This document shows, one piece after another, positions 9,149 to 17,532 of a stretch of DNA of 64,000 bases. A program made the position numbers and the translations under genes. The notes beneath the pieces were generated by a model. The model saw only the letters and a list, made by a program, of their open reading frames with translations, did not search any database and had not been told where the DNA came from. The stretch covers positions 3,162,001-3,226,000 of the forward strand of contig OZ251446.1 in assembly GCA_965242495.1 (NCBI GenBank), in the 5' to 3' direction. Source of the stretch: CBDESN01 sp965242495. Its GTDB lineage: Bacteria; Pseudomonadota; Alphaproteobacteria; MPNO01. Position 1 is the stretch's first letter, and each line of letters opens with the position of its first letter.

Positions 9149-9913
9149 TTGCCCGACCTGCTGGCCGCGCCGGGCCTCGACCACTGGACCTTCGGCGGAC
9201 TCGCCGTCCTCAGTTTCTTCACCGCGGCCTTCGGCGTGGTCGCCGGGCTGGGCGGCGGCGTGCTGCTGCTCGCGGTGATGGCGACGATCTTCCCGCCGGC
9301 GGCGCTGATCCCGCTGCACGGGGCGATCCAGCTGGGCGCGAATGCAGGGCGAATCGTCCTCATGCGGCGCCGGATTCTGGGCCGGCTGATGCCCGCCTTC
9401 GCCGTCGGCGCGGTGATCGGCGCGGTCGCCGGCGGGAGTCTCGTCGTCACCCTGCCGACGGCGCTGCTGCAAATCGTCCTCGGCGCCTTCGTGCTCTACG
9501 TCTGCTGGGCGCCGCGGCCGCCCGCCGGAGCCTACGCTGCGCCCAAATTCTTCCTGCTCGGCGCGGCCGGGGCGGTGCTCACCATGTTCGTCGGCGCCAC
9601 CGGCACGCTGCTCGCGCCCTTCATCGCCGCGGCCTGCCCCGACCGGCGCAACTTCGTCGCCACCCATGCCGCGCTGATGTCCTTCGTCCACGGGCTCAAG
9701 GTGGTCGTCTTCGGCGCGCTGGGGTTCGCCTTCGGGCCCTATCTGCCGCTCCTGGCGGCGATGATCGCGGCCGGCTTCCTCGGCAACCTGGCCGGGCGCG
9801 CGCTGCTCGACCGCATGTCCGAACGGCTGTTCCGCCGCGTCTTCCAGATCGTGCTCACCGCGCTTGCGATCCGGCTGCTCCATGCCGGGCTCGCCGCCGA
9901 GGGCTATCTCTGA
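9149..9913 (+). CDS. TauE/SafE-family sulfite/sulfonate exporter-like membrane protein
   Basis: A 254-residue membrane protein with seven to eight hydrophobic segments and paired glycine-rich repeats (FGVVAGLGGGVLL, then FVGATGTLLAPF) that define the TauE/SafE/YfcA family. I choose the TTG at 9149 because AAAGGA stands eight bases before it; the longer open frame upstream is rich in arginine and unlike membrane-protein sequence. Family members export sulfite, sulfoacetate or related anions. No sulfonate gene lies adjacent, but a two-subunit decarboxylase of the sulfopyruvate type is found at 62329-63464. Confidence 0.85.
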   Translation: MPDLLAAPGLDHWTFGGLAVLSFFTAAFGVVAGLGGGVLLLAVMATIFPPAALIPLHGAIQLGANAGRIVLMRRRILGRLMPAFAVGAVIGAVAGGSLVVTLPTALLQIVLGAFVLYVCWAPRPPAGAYAAPKFFLLGAAGAVLTMFVGATGTLLAPFIAAACPDRRNFVATHAALMSFVHGLKVVVFGALGFAFGPYLPLLAAMIAAGFLGNLAGRALLDRMSERLFRRVFQIVLTALAIRLLHAGLAAEGYL

Positions 9914-9965
9914 CCGCCCGGCCCGGCGAGCTGTGGTAGGCTGGCCTTCGCGGGAGGAGACGGGC

Positions 9966-12143
9966 ATGGCGCGAACGGTCCATCCGAGCACCTGTTGGGA
10001 ATGCTCGACGCGCTGCGGGTCGCTGGTCACGGTCGAGGACGGCCGCGCGGTTCGCGTCGCGCCCAACCCCGACCACCCGGCTTCGCAGGGCGCGTTCTGC
10101 GTCAAGGGCGTCCGCGGCCTCCCCGAACTGACCTCGCACCCGGATCGCCTGCTGCACCCCCTGCGGCGCGTCGGCGCGCGCGGCGAGGGCGCGTGGCGGC
10201 GCGTCGGCTGGGACGAGGCGCTCGACGAAATCGCCGACCGGCTCGTGGACGCGCGCGACCGCCACGGCCCGCTGTCGCTGGCGGGCGCGGTCTCCAGCGC
10301 CTTTTTCAGCCGCGGGGCCATGGTGGCGCTCCTGATGCGCTCGCTTGGGTCGCCCAACTGGATGATGAACCAGGATCTGTGCGGCGGCTGCCGCGCGCTC
10401 AGCGACCGCATCACCGGGCTCGGCGTCGTCGGTGGCGAAGACATCGACAATGCGCGCTCCGTGCTGATCGTCGGGCGCAATCCCTCGGCCGCCGACCCGG
10501 TCCAGTGGATGGCGCTCAAGCGGGCGAAGAAGAAGGGCGCGCGCGTGGTGACGATCGACCCGGCGAGGACGCCGGCGGCCGACATGGCCGACCTCTGGCT
10601 GCGGCCGCGCCCCGGCGCCGACGCGGCGCTGGCCCTGGCGATGATCGACGTGATCGTCCGCGAGTCCCGCTATGACGAGGCGTTCGTCGCCGACTGGTGC
10701 CACGGCTTCGACGCCCTCGCCGAACGCGCCGCGCGCTATCCGCCGGCGGTCGCGGCGGAGCTGTCGGGCGTTCCCGCCGAAGACATCGCCGCCGCGGCCC
10801 GCATCTACGCCGACGGGCCGTCGGTCTTCGTCAGCGGCCACGGCATCGACGCCTTCAGCGCCGGCGTGCAGACCTTCCGCGCCTTTCACTGTCTGGTCGC
10901 GGTCGCCGGCAACGTAGATCGCATCGGCGGCAACCGCCGGGTCAAGCGTCCGCCCGGCTTTCGGAGCTATATCGAACTTCTGCACGACCCCGCCTTCCGC
11001 CTGCCGCTCGAAGTCGAGAAACAGGCCATCGGCGCCGACCGCTTCCCGCTCTGGGCGGGACCCGACGGCTGGCAGACGGCCTGCCACAACCCGAGCGTGA
11101 TCGAGGCGATCCTCACCGGCGACCCCTACCCGGTGCGGGCGCTCTACGTCAGCGGGGTCAACATCGTCGTCACCTACCCCGACGCGAGGCGGACGATCGA
11201 GGCCCTGAAGTCGCTCGACTTCGTGGCCGTCGTCTCGCAGACGATGACCCCGACCGCGGCCTATGCCGACGTCCTGCTGCCCAAGACGACCGGGCTGGAG
11301 GAGGAGGAGATATCGCTCGACCCGGCCGCGCCCTGCGTGAGCTACACCAACCCGGCGCTCGCTCCCCGGGGCGAGGCGCGGAGCGACTTCGACATCGCCG
11401 TCGATCTGGTCCGTCGTCTGGGAAAGCGGACGACTCTCGCCGGCGATTTCTTCCCCTGGCGCGACAAGCGCGCGTTCAATCAATGCCTGCTGGGCGACAA
11501 CGACATCGGTTTCGACGAGCTCGAGGCGCGGGGCTTCGCCCGTTTCGACTACCGGCTGGGCGACTTCGACCGCAACGGCTTCAAGACGCCGACCGGCAAG
11601 GTCGAACTCTATTCCGAGACCCTCGCCGCGCTCGGCCTCGACCCGCTGCCCGACCATCTGCCGTCGCGCGCCGAGCGCGCCAGCGCGGCCGACCGCCGCG
11701 CCTACCCGCTGCTGCTGCTGACCGGCGCGCGCGAGAAGACCTACCACCATTCGCGTTACCGCGATCAGGCCTGGGCGCGCAAGGTCTCGCCCTTCCCGCT
11801 GCTCCAGGTCCACCCGGAGACTGCGGCCGACCGGGGGCTGGCGGCGGGCGACTGGGTGAAGCTCGAGACCGCGGGCATGGACGGGACCTGCAAGCTCCGC
11901 GTCGCCGTGACCGAGGATACCGCCCCCGGGGTGGTGCGCACCGGCATGGGTTGGTGGCTCCCCGAGGCCGCGGGACCCGACTACGGCGCGCTCGAAGTCA
12001 ACGTCAACGGCGCGCTGTCCTATGGCGGGCCGTGGGACCCGGTGACCGGCTCGGCGGATACGCGGGGCCTTCCCTGCCGCGTGACGCCGATCCCCGCCGA
12101 CGCGGCCCCGATCGCCGCCGGGCGCGAGCGGGCGACGGCGTGA
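9966..12143 (+). CDS. Molybdopterin oxidoreductase with complete N-terminal 4Fe-4S motif
   Basis: A 725-residue DMSO-reductase-superfamily protein. Cysteines at 10, 13, 17 and 45 give the canonical C-x2-C-x3-C-x27-C cluster site. A CGGC sequence near residue 140 sits where related formate-dehydrogenase-type enzymes carry the Mo ligand; I infer the ligand role. The C-terminal part has the molydopterin dinucleotide-binding fold. GGGAGGAG precedes the ATG at 9966. No iron-sulfur or membrane partner is adjacent, unlike the first Mo enzyme at 1932-4685. It precedes the meta-cleavage-type block by 70 bases, so it could act on an aromatic or hydroxylated compound feeding that block. Confidence 0.88.
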   Translation: MARTVHPSTCWECSTRCGSLVTVEDGRAVRVAPNPDHPASQGAFCVKGVRGLPELTSHPDRLLHPLRRVGARGEGAWRRVGWDEALDEIADRLVDARDRHGPLSLAGAVSSAFFSRGAMVALLMRSLGSPNWMMNQDLCGGCRALSDRITGLGVVGGEDIDNARSVLIVGRNPSAADPVQWMALKRAKKKGARVVTIDPARTPAADMADLWLRPRPGADAALALAMIDVIVRESRYDEAFVADWCHGFDALAERAARYPPAVAAELSGVPAEDIAAAARIYADGPSVFVSGHGIDAFSAGVQTFRAFHCLVAVAGNVDRIGGNRRVKRPPGFRSYIELLHDPAFRLPLEVEKQAIGADRFPLWAGPDGWQTACHNPSVIEAILTGDPYPVRALYVSGVNIVVTYPDARRTIEALKSLDFVAVVSQTMTPTAAYADVLLPKTTGLEEEEISLDPAAPCVSYTNPALAPRGEARSDFDIAVDLVRRLGKRTTLAGDFFPWRDKRAFNQCLLGDNDIGFDELEARGFARFDYRLGDFDRNGFKTPTGKVELYSETLAALGLDPLPDHLPSRAERASAADRRAYPLLLLTGAREKTYHHSRYRDQAWARKVSPFPLLQVHPETAADRGLAAGDWVKLETAGMDGTCKLRVAVTEDTAPGVVRTGMGWWLPEAAGPDYGALEVNVNGALSYGGPWDPVTGSADTRGLPCRVTPIPADAAPIAAGRERATA

Positions 12144-12213
12144 GCGCCAGGGCGTTGACCGGCGCGACGCGGCGGGTACTCTCTCCCGGACGCAACCTCC
12201 GCCCGAGGGACGG

Positions 12214-12999
12214 ATGAGCGACGACGCGATCGAGAAGGCGGCCCGGCGGATCCGCGACGCCTACCGGCGGGGCCGGCCGATCCGGCCGGTGCGGGACGCG
12301 CTGCCCAAAGGCGACCTTGCCGCGGCCTACCGGGTGCAGCGCGCCAATACCGATTATTGGGTCGGGCGGGGGCGCCGCATCGTCGGGCGCAAGATCGGGC
12401 TGACCGCCAAGGCGGTGCAGGCCCAGCTCGGGGTCGATCAGCCGGATTACGGCATGTTGTTCGCCGACATGGCGGTGGTCGATGGCGACGAGATCCCGGC
12501 CGGCGAGGTCATGCAGCCCCGCGTCGAGGCCGAGGTCGCCCTGGTGCTGGCCCAGGACCTGTTCGACGAGCAGCTCACCGTCCTCGATCTGATCGACGCC
12601 GTGGCCTATGCGCTGCCCGCGATCGAAGTCGTCGGCAGCCGCATCGCCAAATGGGACATCGACATCGTGGACACCATCTCGGACAACGCCTCCTCGGGCA
12701 AATTCGTGCTCGGCGTCCGCCCGGTGGCCCTGGAGGATCTCGACCTGCGCCGCTGTGGCATGACGATGGAGTTGCGAGGCGAGCCGGTCTCCGTGGGGGC
12801 GGGCGTCGCCTGCCTCGGCAACCCGCTGAACGCGGCTCTCTGGCTCGCGCGCCGGATGGTCGCGGTCGAGACCCCCCTTTGCGCCGGCGACGTGGTGATG
12901 ACCGGCGCGCTCGGCCCCATGGCCGCGGTCGCTCCGGGCGACGTGGTCGAGGCCCGCATCGAGGGGCTGGGCTCGGTGCGGGCGGCCTTCGCGGCGTAA
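12214..12999 (+). CDS. 2-keto-4-pentenoate hydratase (MhpD/DmpE family)
   Basis: A 261-residue member of the fumarylacetoacetase-like hydratase/decarboxylase family. It carries KIGLTAKAVQAQLGV and the metal-ligand region QPRVEAEVA, typical of 2-hydroxypenta-2,4-dienoate hydratases. The product would be 4-hydroxy-2-oxovalerate, the substrate of the aldolase two genes downstream. It is the first gene of a four-gene block (hydratase, aldehyde dehydrogenase, aldolase, decarboxylase) in the same order as dmpEFGH of phenol degraders. A related paralog at 15000-15776 fits the decarboxylase branch better. Confidence 0.9.
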   Translation: MSDDAIEKAARRIRDAYRRGRPIRPVRDALPKGDLAAAYRVQRANTDYWVGRGRRIVGRKIGLTAKAVQAQLGVDQPDYGMLFADMAVVDGDEIPAGEVMQPRVEAEVALVLAQDLFDEQLTVLDLIDAVAYALPAIEVVGSRIAKWDIDIVDTISDNASSGKFVLGVRPVALEDLDLRRCGMTMELRGEPVSVGAGVACLGNPLNAALWLARRMVAVETPLCAGDVVMTGALGPMAAVAPGDVVEARIEGLGSVRAAFAA

Positions 13000-13010
13000 G
13001 GAGCCGCGGG

Positions 13011-13940
13011 ATGGCGAAGACCGGCGTCGCGATCGTCGGCTCGGGCAATATCGGCGCCGATCTGATGATCAAGATCGTCGAGACCTCGCGGTCGCTGAAG
13101 ATGATCGCCCTCGCCGGCATCGCGCCCGAGTCGGACGGTCTCGCCCGCGCCCGCGCCCTCGGCGTCGCCGCGACCCATGACGGGCTGGCCGGCCTCGCCC
13201 GGATGTCGGCATGGGCCGACGTCGAGATCGTCTTCGATGCGACCTCCGCCGGGGCGCACGCAGCCAACGCCTCGATCTGCGCCCGGGACGGCAAGCGGAT
13301 CGTCGATCTCACCCCCGCCGCGGCCGGACCCTACGTCGTCCCGGTCGTCAACATGGACGAGCATCTCGACGCCCCCGACATCAACATGGTCTCCTGCGGC
13401 GGCCAGGCGACGATCCCCATCGTCCACGCCGTGGACCGGGTGGCCAAGGTCCATTACGCGGAGATCGTCGCCTCGATCGCCAGCAAGTCCGCCGGACCGG
13501 GAACCCGCGCCAACATCGACGAGTTCACCGAGACCACCTCGCGCGGCCTCGAAGCCGTGGGCGGGGCGGGGCGCGGCAAGGCGATCATCGTGCTCAACCC
13601 GGCCGAGCCGCCGCTGCTGATGCGCGATACCGTGTACACGCTGAGCGCCGACGGCGACCGCGGCGCGATCGAGGCCTCGGTCGCCGACATGGTGGGCGCC
13701 GTGCAGGCCTACGTCCCCGGCTACCGGCTGAAGCAGAAGGTGCAGTTCGAGCGGTTCGGGGCCAACAACCCGCTCGAGATCCCCGGCCTCGGCGCCTATA
13801 CCGGCCTCAAGGCCTCGATCTTCCTCGAGGTCGAGGGGGCGGGGCATTACCTGCCGACCTATGCCGGCAATCTCGACATCATGACGTCCGCCGCCCTCGC
13901 CACCGCCGAACGGCTGGCCGGGCGGGGCCGGGCGGCGTGA
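13011..13940 (+). CDS. mhpF: Acetaldehyde dehydrogenase, acylating (MhpF/DmpF)
   Basis: A 309-residue enzyme with an N-terminal Rossmann motif (GSGNIGADL) and the catalytic cysteine in MVSCGGQATIP. It converts acetaldehyde, NAD and CoA to acetyl-CoA and forms a channelling complex with the 4-hydroxy-2-oxovalerate aldolase. The ATG at 13011 follows the hydratase by eleven bases, with AAGGAG nearby. Length and motif order match the family throughout. The aldolase gene starts right at or after its stop codon, consistent with the obligate complex. Confidence 0.95.
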   Translation: MAKTGVAIVGSGNIGADLMIKIVETSRSLKMIALAGIAPESDGLARARALGVAATHDGLAGLARMSAWADVEIVFDATSAGAHAANASICARDGKRIVDLTPAAAGPYVVPVVNMDEHLDAPDINMVSCGGQATIPIVHAVDRVAKVHYAEIVASIASKSAGPGTRANIDEFTETTSRGLEAVGGAGRGKAIIVLNPAEPPLLMRDTVYTLSADGDRGAIEASVADMVGAVQAYVPGYRLKQKVQFERFGANNPLEIPGLGAYTGLKASIFLEVEGAGHYLPTYAGNLDIMTSAALATAERLAGRGRAA

Positions 13941-13960
13941 CCGAGACGGGGGCGGACGCC

Positions 13961-14998
13961 ATGCCGATCGACAAGTCCAGGAAGATCTACGTCCAGGACG
14001 TCACCATGCGCGACGGCATGCACGCCATCCGCCACCAATACGGCGTCGACCAGCTCGTCTCGGTCTGCAAGGCGCTCGACCGGGCGCGGGTGGACAGCGT
14101 CGAGGTGAGCCACGGCGACGGGCTCGCCGGCATGTCCTTCAACTACGGCTTCGCCCGGCATTCCGACCGCGCCTATCTCGAGGCCGCCGCCGAAGCGCTC
14201 GAACACGCGACGCTGGCGACGCTGCTGATCCCCGGCATCGGCACCGTCCGCGACCTCGACGACGCCTACCGCGCGGGCGCCCGGTCGGTGCGCATCGCGA
14301 CCCACTGCACCGAGGCCGACATCTCCCGGCAGCATATCGAGCACGCCCGCGCGCTCGGCATGGACGTGGCCGGCTTCCTGATGATGGCCCATATGAGCCC
14401 GCCGGCCGAACTCGCCCGGCAGGCCAAGCTGATGGAGTCCTACGGCGCGCACTGCGTCTACGTCACCGACTCGGCGGGCGCGCTGCTGACTCACGAGGTC
14501 GGCGAGCGCTTCCGGGCGTTCCGCGACCTGCTCGACCCCGGCACCCAGATGGGCATTCATGCGCATCACAATCTGAGCCTGGGCGTCGCCAACTCGATCG
14601 CCGCCCTGGAATGCGGCGCCGTCCGCGTCGATGCCTCGCTCGCCGGCATGGGCGCGGGGGCGGGCAACGCGCCGCTGGAAGTGTTCATCGCCGTCGCCGA
14701 CCGGATGGGGCTCGACCACGGTTGCGATCCGTTCGCGCTCATGGACGCCGCCGACGACATCGTCCGCCCGATGCAGGACCGGCCGGTCCGCGTCGACCGC
14801 GAGTCGCTGTCGCTCGGCTATACCGGCACCTATTCGAGCTTCCTCCGCCACGCCGAGAGCGCGTCCCGGACCTACGGCGTCGATACCCGCGACATCCTGG
14901 TCGAGCTCGGCCGGCGCCGCATGGTCGGCGGCCAGGAGGACATGATCGTGGACGTGGCCCTCGATCTGGCGAAGCGGCGCGAAGAACGGGTGAACTGA
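13961..14998 (+). CDS. mhpE: 4-hydroxy-2-oxovalerate aldolase (MhpE/DmpG)
   Basis: A 345-residue class II aldolase of the DRE-TIM family. VQDVTMRDGMHA near the N-terminus and GIHAHHN near the middle supply the metal and base residues. It splits 4-hydroxy-2-oxovalerate into pyruvate and acetaldehyde, and the aldehyde passes to the adjacent MhpF-type dehydrogenase. I give the ATG at 13961; a GTG at 13937 overlapping the upstream TGA would add eight residues and is also plausible. It lies in the dmpEFGH-ordered block, and the next gene starts one base after its stop. Confidence 0.95.
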   Translation: MPIDKSRKIYVQDVTMRDGMHAIRHQYGVDQLVSVCKALDRARVDSVEVSHGDGLAGMSFNYGFARHSDRAYLEAAAEALEHATLATLLIPGIGTVRDLDDAYRAGARSVRIATHCTEADISRQHIEHARALGMDVAGFLMMAHMSPPAELARQAKLMESYGAHCVYVTDSAGALLTHEVGERFRAFRDLLDPGTQMGIHAHHNLSLGVANSIAALECGAVRVDASLAGMGAGAGNAPLEVFIAVADRMGLDHGCDPFALMDAADDIVRPMQDRPVRVDRESLSLGYTGTYSSFLRHAESASRTYGVDTRDILVELGRRRMVGGQEDMIVDVALDLAKRREERVN

Positions 14999-14999
14999 G

Positions 15000-15776
15000 A
15001 TGGCCGACGTCCCCAAACTCGCCCGGCGGCTCGACGATGCGGCGCGCAACGCCAAGTCCGTCCGCCAGCTCTCCGCCGACGGGGGGCTCACCCTCGACGA
15101 GGGCTACGCCATCCAGTCCGCTTCGATCGCGCGCCGGCTCGCGCGCGGCGAACGGCGGGTGGGGATCAAGATGGGCTTCACCAGCCGCGCCAAGATGGCG
15201 CAGATGGGCATCCACGACATGATCTGGGGGCGGCTCACCGACGCCATGGTGGTGGAGGATGGCGGCCGCATCGATCTCGCCCGCTACGTCCATCCGCGCG
15301 TCGAGCCCGAGATCGCCTTCCTGCTCGCCGGACCCGTGGACTGGCCGGTCACCGCCGCCGCCGCGCTCGCCGCGGTCGAGGCGGTCGCCCCGGCGATGGA
15401 GATCATCGATTCGCGCTACCGCAACTTCAAGTTCTCGCTTGCCGACGTGGCGGCCGACAACGCCTCCTCGTCGGGCTTCGTCGTCGGGCCGTGGCGGGCG
15501 GGCGACGCCGACCTCGACAATCTCGGCATGATCCTGGAGTTCAACGGCAGGCCGCGCCAGATCGGCTCCTCGGCCGCCATTCTGGGCCATCCGGCGCGCG
15601 CCCTGGTCGCCGCCGCCCGCCTCGCCGCCGAGGCCGGCGAGCGACTCGAAGCGGGGTGGATCGTGATGGCCGGCGGCGCGACCGCGGCCGAGCCGCTTTG
15701 CGCTGGCGATCATGTCCGCAACGACGTTCAGCATCTCGGATCGGTCGCCTTCTCGGTGGCGGGCCCACGCGGGTAA
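15000..15776 (+). CDS. 4-oxalocrotonate decarboxylase-like protein (DmpH/XylI family)
   Basis: A 258-residue paralog of the hydratase at 12214. The features GFTSRAKMAQMGI, IWGRLTDAM and NASSSGFVVG are characteristic of the 2-oxo-3-hexenedioate (4-oxalocrotonate) decarboxylase branch. It would convert the oxalocrotonate tautomer to 2-hydroxypentadienoate, which the upstream hydratase then uses. Its position after the aldolase matches dmpH. The tautomerase (dmpI), the ring-cleavage dioxygenase and the semialdehyde dehydrogenase of a complete meta pathway are not in the window, so the upper pathway must be elsewhere or different. Confidence 0.85.
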   Translation: MADVPKLARRLDDAARNAKSVRQLSADGGLTLDEGYAIQSASIARRLARGERRVGIKMGFTSRAKMAQMGIHDMIWGRLTDAMVVEDGGRIDLARYVHPRVEPEIAFLLAGPVDWPVTAAAALAAVEAVAPAMEIIDSRYRNFKFSLADVAADNASSSGFVVGPWRAGDADLDNLGMILEFNGRPRQIGSSAAILGHPARALVAAARLAAEAGERLEAGWIVMAGGATAAEPLCAGDHVRNDVQHLGSVAFSVAGPRG

Positions 15777-15785
15777 ACTTTTCGC

Positions 15786-15814
15786 TTGACAAAGCGGGGT
15801 TTCGCGTGTATGGT
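15786..15814 (+). promoter_or_regulatory. Sigma-70-type promoter of leader element A
   Basis: TTGACA at 15786-15791, a 17-base spacer, then TATGGT at 15809-15814. This is close to consensus and stands ten bases after the end of the decarboxylase gene. It should drive the leader ORF and the MotA/MotB-like pair. Element B has a promoter of the same design and spacing at 45276-45304. Confidence 0.7.
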
Positions 15815-15898
15815 GCCCCGCAGTTGAAGGATGTGACCGAGGCCTTGCGGCGGGCAAGCGCTCCGCAATCGAAGGTTGTGAAGCAGGGGACGCAGCGA

Positions 15899-16360
15899 AT
15901 GTCGGCGTCGCGTCTCCGCCGCGTCTCGTCCCGATCGGACGCATTCGAATGGCGAGGCGCGGGATGGGTGACGCGGCGCGCCGCCGGGCGGTTCCCGACC
16001 GGGAATTCTCCTCGTCTTTCGCCTGTTTTCGCCCCGGTTTTGGCCGATTTTCATCTTGCTTTTCTCCTGTTTTTTTGGCGTAACCCCTTGATAAATAAAG
16101 AAATCTTAAATTTTCGCCGCCGTCGGGGCGGTGTTCGGCCTCCTCGGGCCGCCGTCCCGCTTCCGGTTCGCATGGGAAGACGCGCCGGCTCCAGGTCTTG
16201 CCCGCAGCCGGACCATCTGCAATCGGAGGTTGTATTTCAGTGCAACGAAAAAGATCGGCGGCGACTGGCGGCGCCTCCGCCGCATGACGGTTGTCGGCCG
16301 CCGGGCCGCGCGCTACGCTCGGCCGCCGGCCGGTGGACCGGCGGAACGAGAGGCCGATGA
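15899..16360 (+). CDS. Leader ORF of element A (unknown 153-residue protein)
   Basis: An open frame preceded by AGGGGA eight bases before the ATG and ending in an ATGA overlap with the next gene at 16357. Residues 45-72 form a hydrophobic, phenylalanine-rich stretch that ends NPLINKEILNF. The leader ORF of element B at 45396 has the same pattern ending NSLIYNEIENF. Residues 107-118 read LQSEVVFQCNEK; the counterpart after element B reads LQLRVIFHCNEK. The rest is arginine- and proline-rich and could be non-functional sequence. I recognise no family. It could be a translated leader, a small membrane protein, or conserved DNA that happens to be open. Confidence 0.45.
   Translation: MSASRLRRVSSRSDAFEWRGAGWVTRRAAGRFPTGNSPRLSPVFAPVLADFHLAFLLFFWRNPLINKEILNFRRRRGGVRPPRAAVPLPVRMGRRAGSRSCPQPDHLQSEVVFQCNEKDRRRLAAPPPHDGCRPPGRALRSAAGRWTGGTRGR
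16017..16114. repeat. Phased T-tract array and conserved box of element A
   Basis: Six T-tracts (3 to 7 T) occur at about 11-base intervals between 16017 and 16076, close to one helical turn, so the DNA should be bent. They are followed by the box GTAACCCCTTGATAAATAAA at 16080-16099 and then GAAATC. The same array and box occur at 45438-45560. Confidence 0.6.
16217..16252. other. Downstream conserved box of element A
   Basis: A 36-base segment with GTTGTATTTCAGTGCAACGA inside it. It aligns without gaps to 46522-46557, the box after the methyltransferase of element B. It lies 102 bases after the end of the upstream box. Confidence 0.5.
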
Positions 16361-17502
16361 CGAGTCCCCGGCAGTATCTGATGCGGATGGCCGTCTTCGT
16401 GATCGCCGTCCTGGCGATCGTCGTCGCGCTGTGGCCGCCGTTGGAGCAGGCGTTTCTCGCCAACCAGGGGCTCAACGGGCTGATCATCGGCGTGCTGGTC
16501 CTCGGCATCGCCTACATCTTCCGCCAGGTGTTCGCGTTGCAGCGCGAGGTCAACTGGATCGAGGGCTTCCGCACTGGGCGGGTCGGCATGTCGGTGCAGG
16601 CGGCGCCGCGCCTCATCGCGCCGATGGCGGCCATGCTGGGCGAACGGACGCAGCGGTTCAGCCTGTCGGCGATGACGATGCGCTCGCTGCTCGACGGGAT
16701 CGCAGCGCGGCTCGACGAACAGCGCGAGATCTCGCGCTACCTCATCGGTCTGCTGATCTTCCTCGGGCTGTTGGGCACTTTCTGGGGCCTGTTGCAGACC
16801 ATCACCTCGGTCGGCGCGGTGATCTCGGGGCTGAGCGTGGGGTCCGGCGATCTCGCCGCGGTGTTCGCCGATCTCAAGAAGGGGCTGCGGGAGCCGCTGA
16901 CCGGCATGGGCACCGCGTTCAGCTCGTCCCTCTTCGGCCTCGCCGGATCGCTGGTCCTGGGCTTCCTCGAACTCCAGGCCGGACAGGCGCAGAACCGGTT
17001 CTACAACGACCTCGAGGACTGGCTGTCGGGCCAGGCGCGGCTCGGCGGCGGCGCGCTGTCGGTCGAGGGCGACCATGCCGTGCCGGCCTACGTCCAGGCG
17101 CTTCTCGAACGCACCGCCGACGGCCTCGACAACCTCCAGCGCGTGATCGAGCGCGGCGAGGAGAGCCGCATCAGCGCCAACAACAACATCGCGGCGCTGG
17201 CCGGGCAGCTCGCGGCCCTGACCGATCAGATGCGGACCGGGCAGGAGTTGACGGCGCAGCTGGCGGAGAGCCAGCTCGACCTCAAGCCGGCCCTCGCCCG
17301 CCTCATCGACGGTCGCGGCGAGCGCGGCGACGAGGGGGTGCGCGGGCATATCCGCAGCATCGACCTCCATCTGGCGCGGCTGCACGAGGAGCTGGCCGCG
17401 GGCCGGACCGAGTTGATCCGCGAGATCCGCGCCGAGATCCGCGTGCTCGCGCGCACGCTGGCCGCAGTCGCCGAGGGCCGGGACCGACCGGCCGGGCAGT
17501 AA
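16357..17502 (+). CDS. MotA/TolQ/ExbB-like proton-channel protein
   Basis: A 381-residue membrane protein with two N-terminal hydrophobic segments (about residues 10-28 and 42-60) and a second pair near 130-150 and 185-205. The sequence FLGLLGTFWGLLQTI matches the pore segment of MotA/TolQ/ExbB proteins. A C-terminal helical tail follows. With the next gene, a MotB/OmpA-like protein 30 bases downstream, it should form an ion-driven motor unit in the inner membrane. The ATG at 16357 lies within the ATGA that ends the leader ORF of element A. Its actual target is unknown. Confidence 0.8.
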   Translation: MTSPRQYLMRMAVFVIAVLAIVVALWPPLEQAFLANQGLNGLIIGVLVLGIAYIFRQVFALQREVNWIEGFRTGRVGMSVQAAPRLIAPMAAMLGERTQRFSLSAMTMRSLLDGIAARLDEQREISRYLIGLLIFLGLLGTFWGLLQTITSVGAVISGLSVGSGDLAAVFADLKKGLREPLTGMGTAFSSSLFGLAGSLVLGFLELQAGQAQNRFYNDLEDWLSGQARLGGGALSVEGDHAVPAYVQALLERTADGLDNLQRVIERGEESRISANNNIAALAGQLAALTDQMRTGQELTAQLAESQLDLKPALARLIDGRGERGDEGVRGHIRSIDLHLARLHEELAAGRTELIREIRAEIRVLARTLAAVAEGRDRPAGQ

Positions 17503-17532
17503 CCGCCGCGCAGGCCATGGTCGGTGTGAGAA

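Noticed and set aside
16017..16114. Iterons of a plasmid-type origin
   Set aside because: The 11-base units and the AT-rich neighbour resemble iterons, but there is no rep gene, and both copies sit between a promoter and a gene with an open frame through them.
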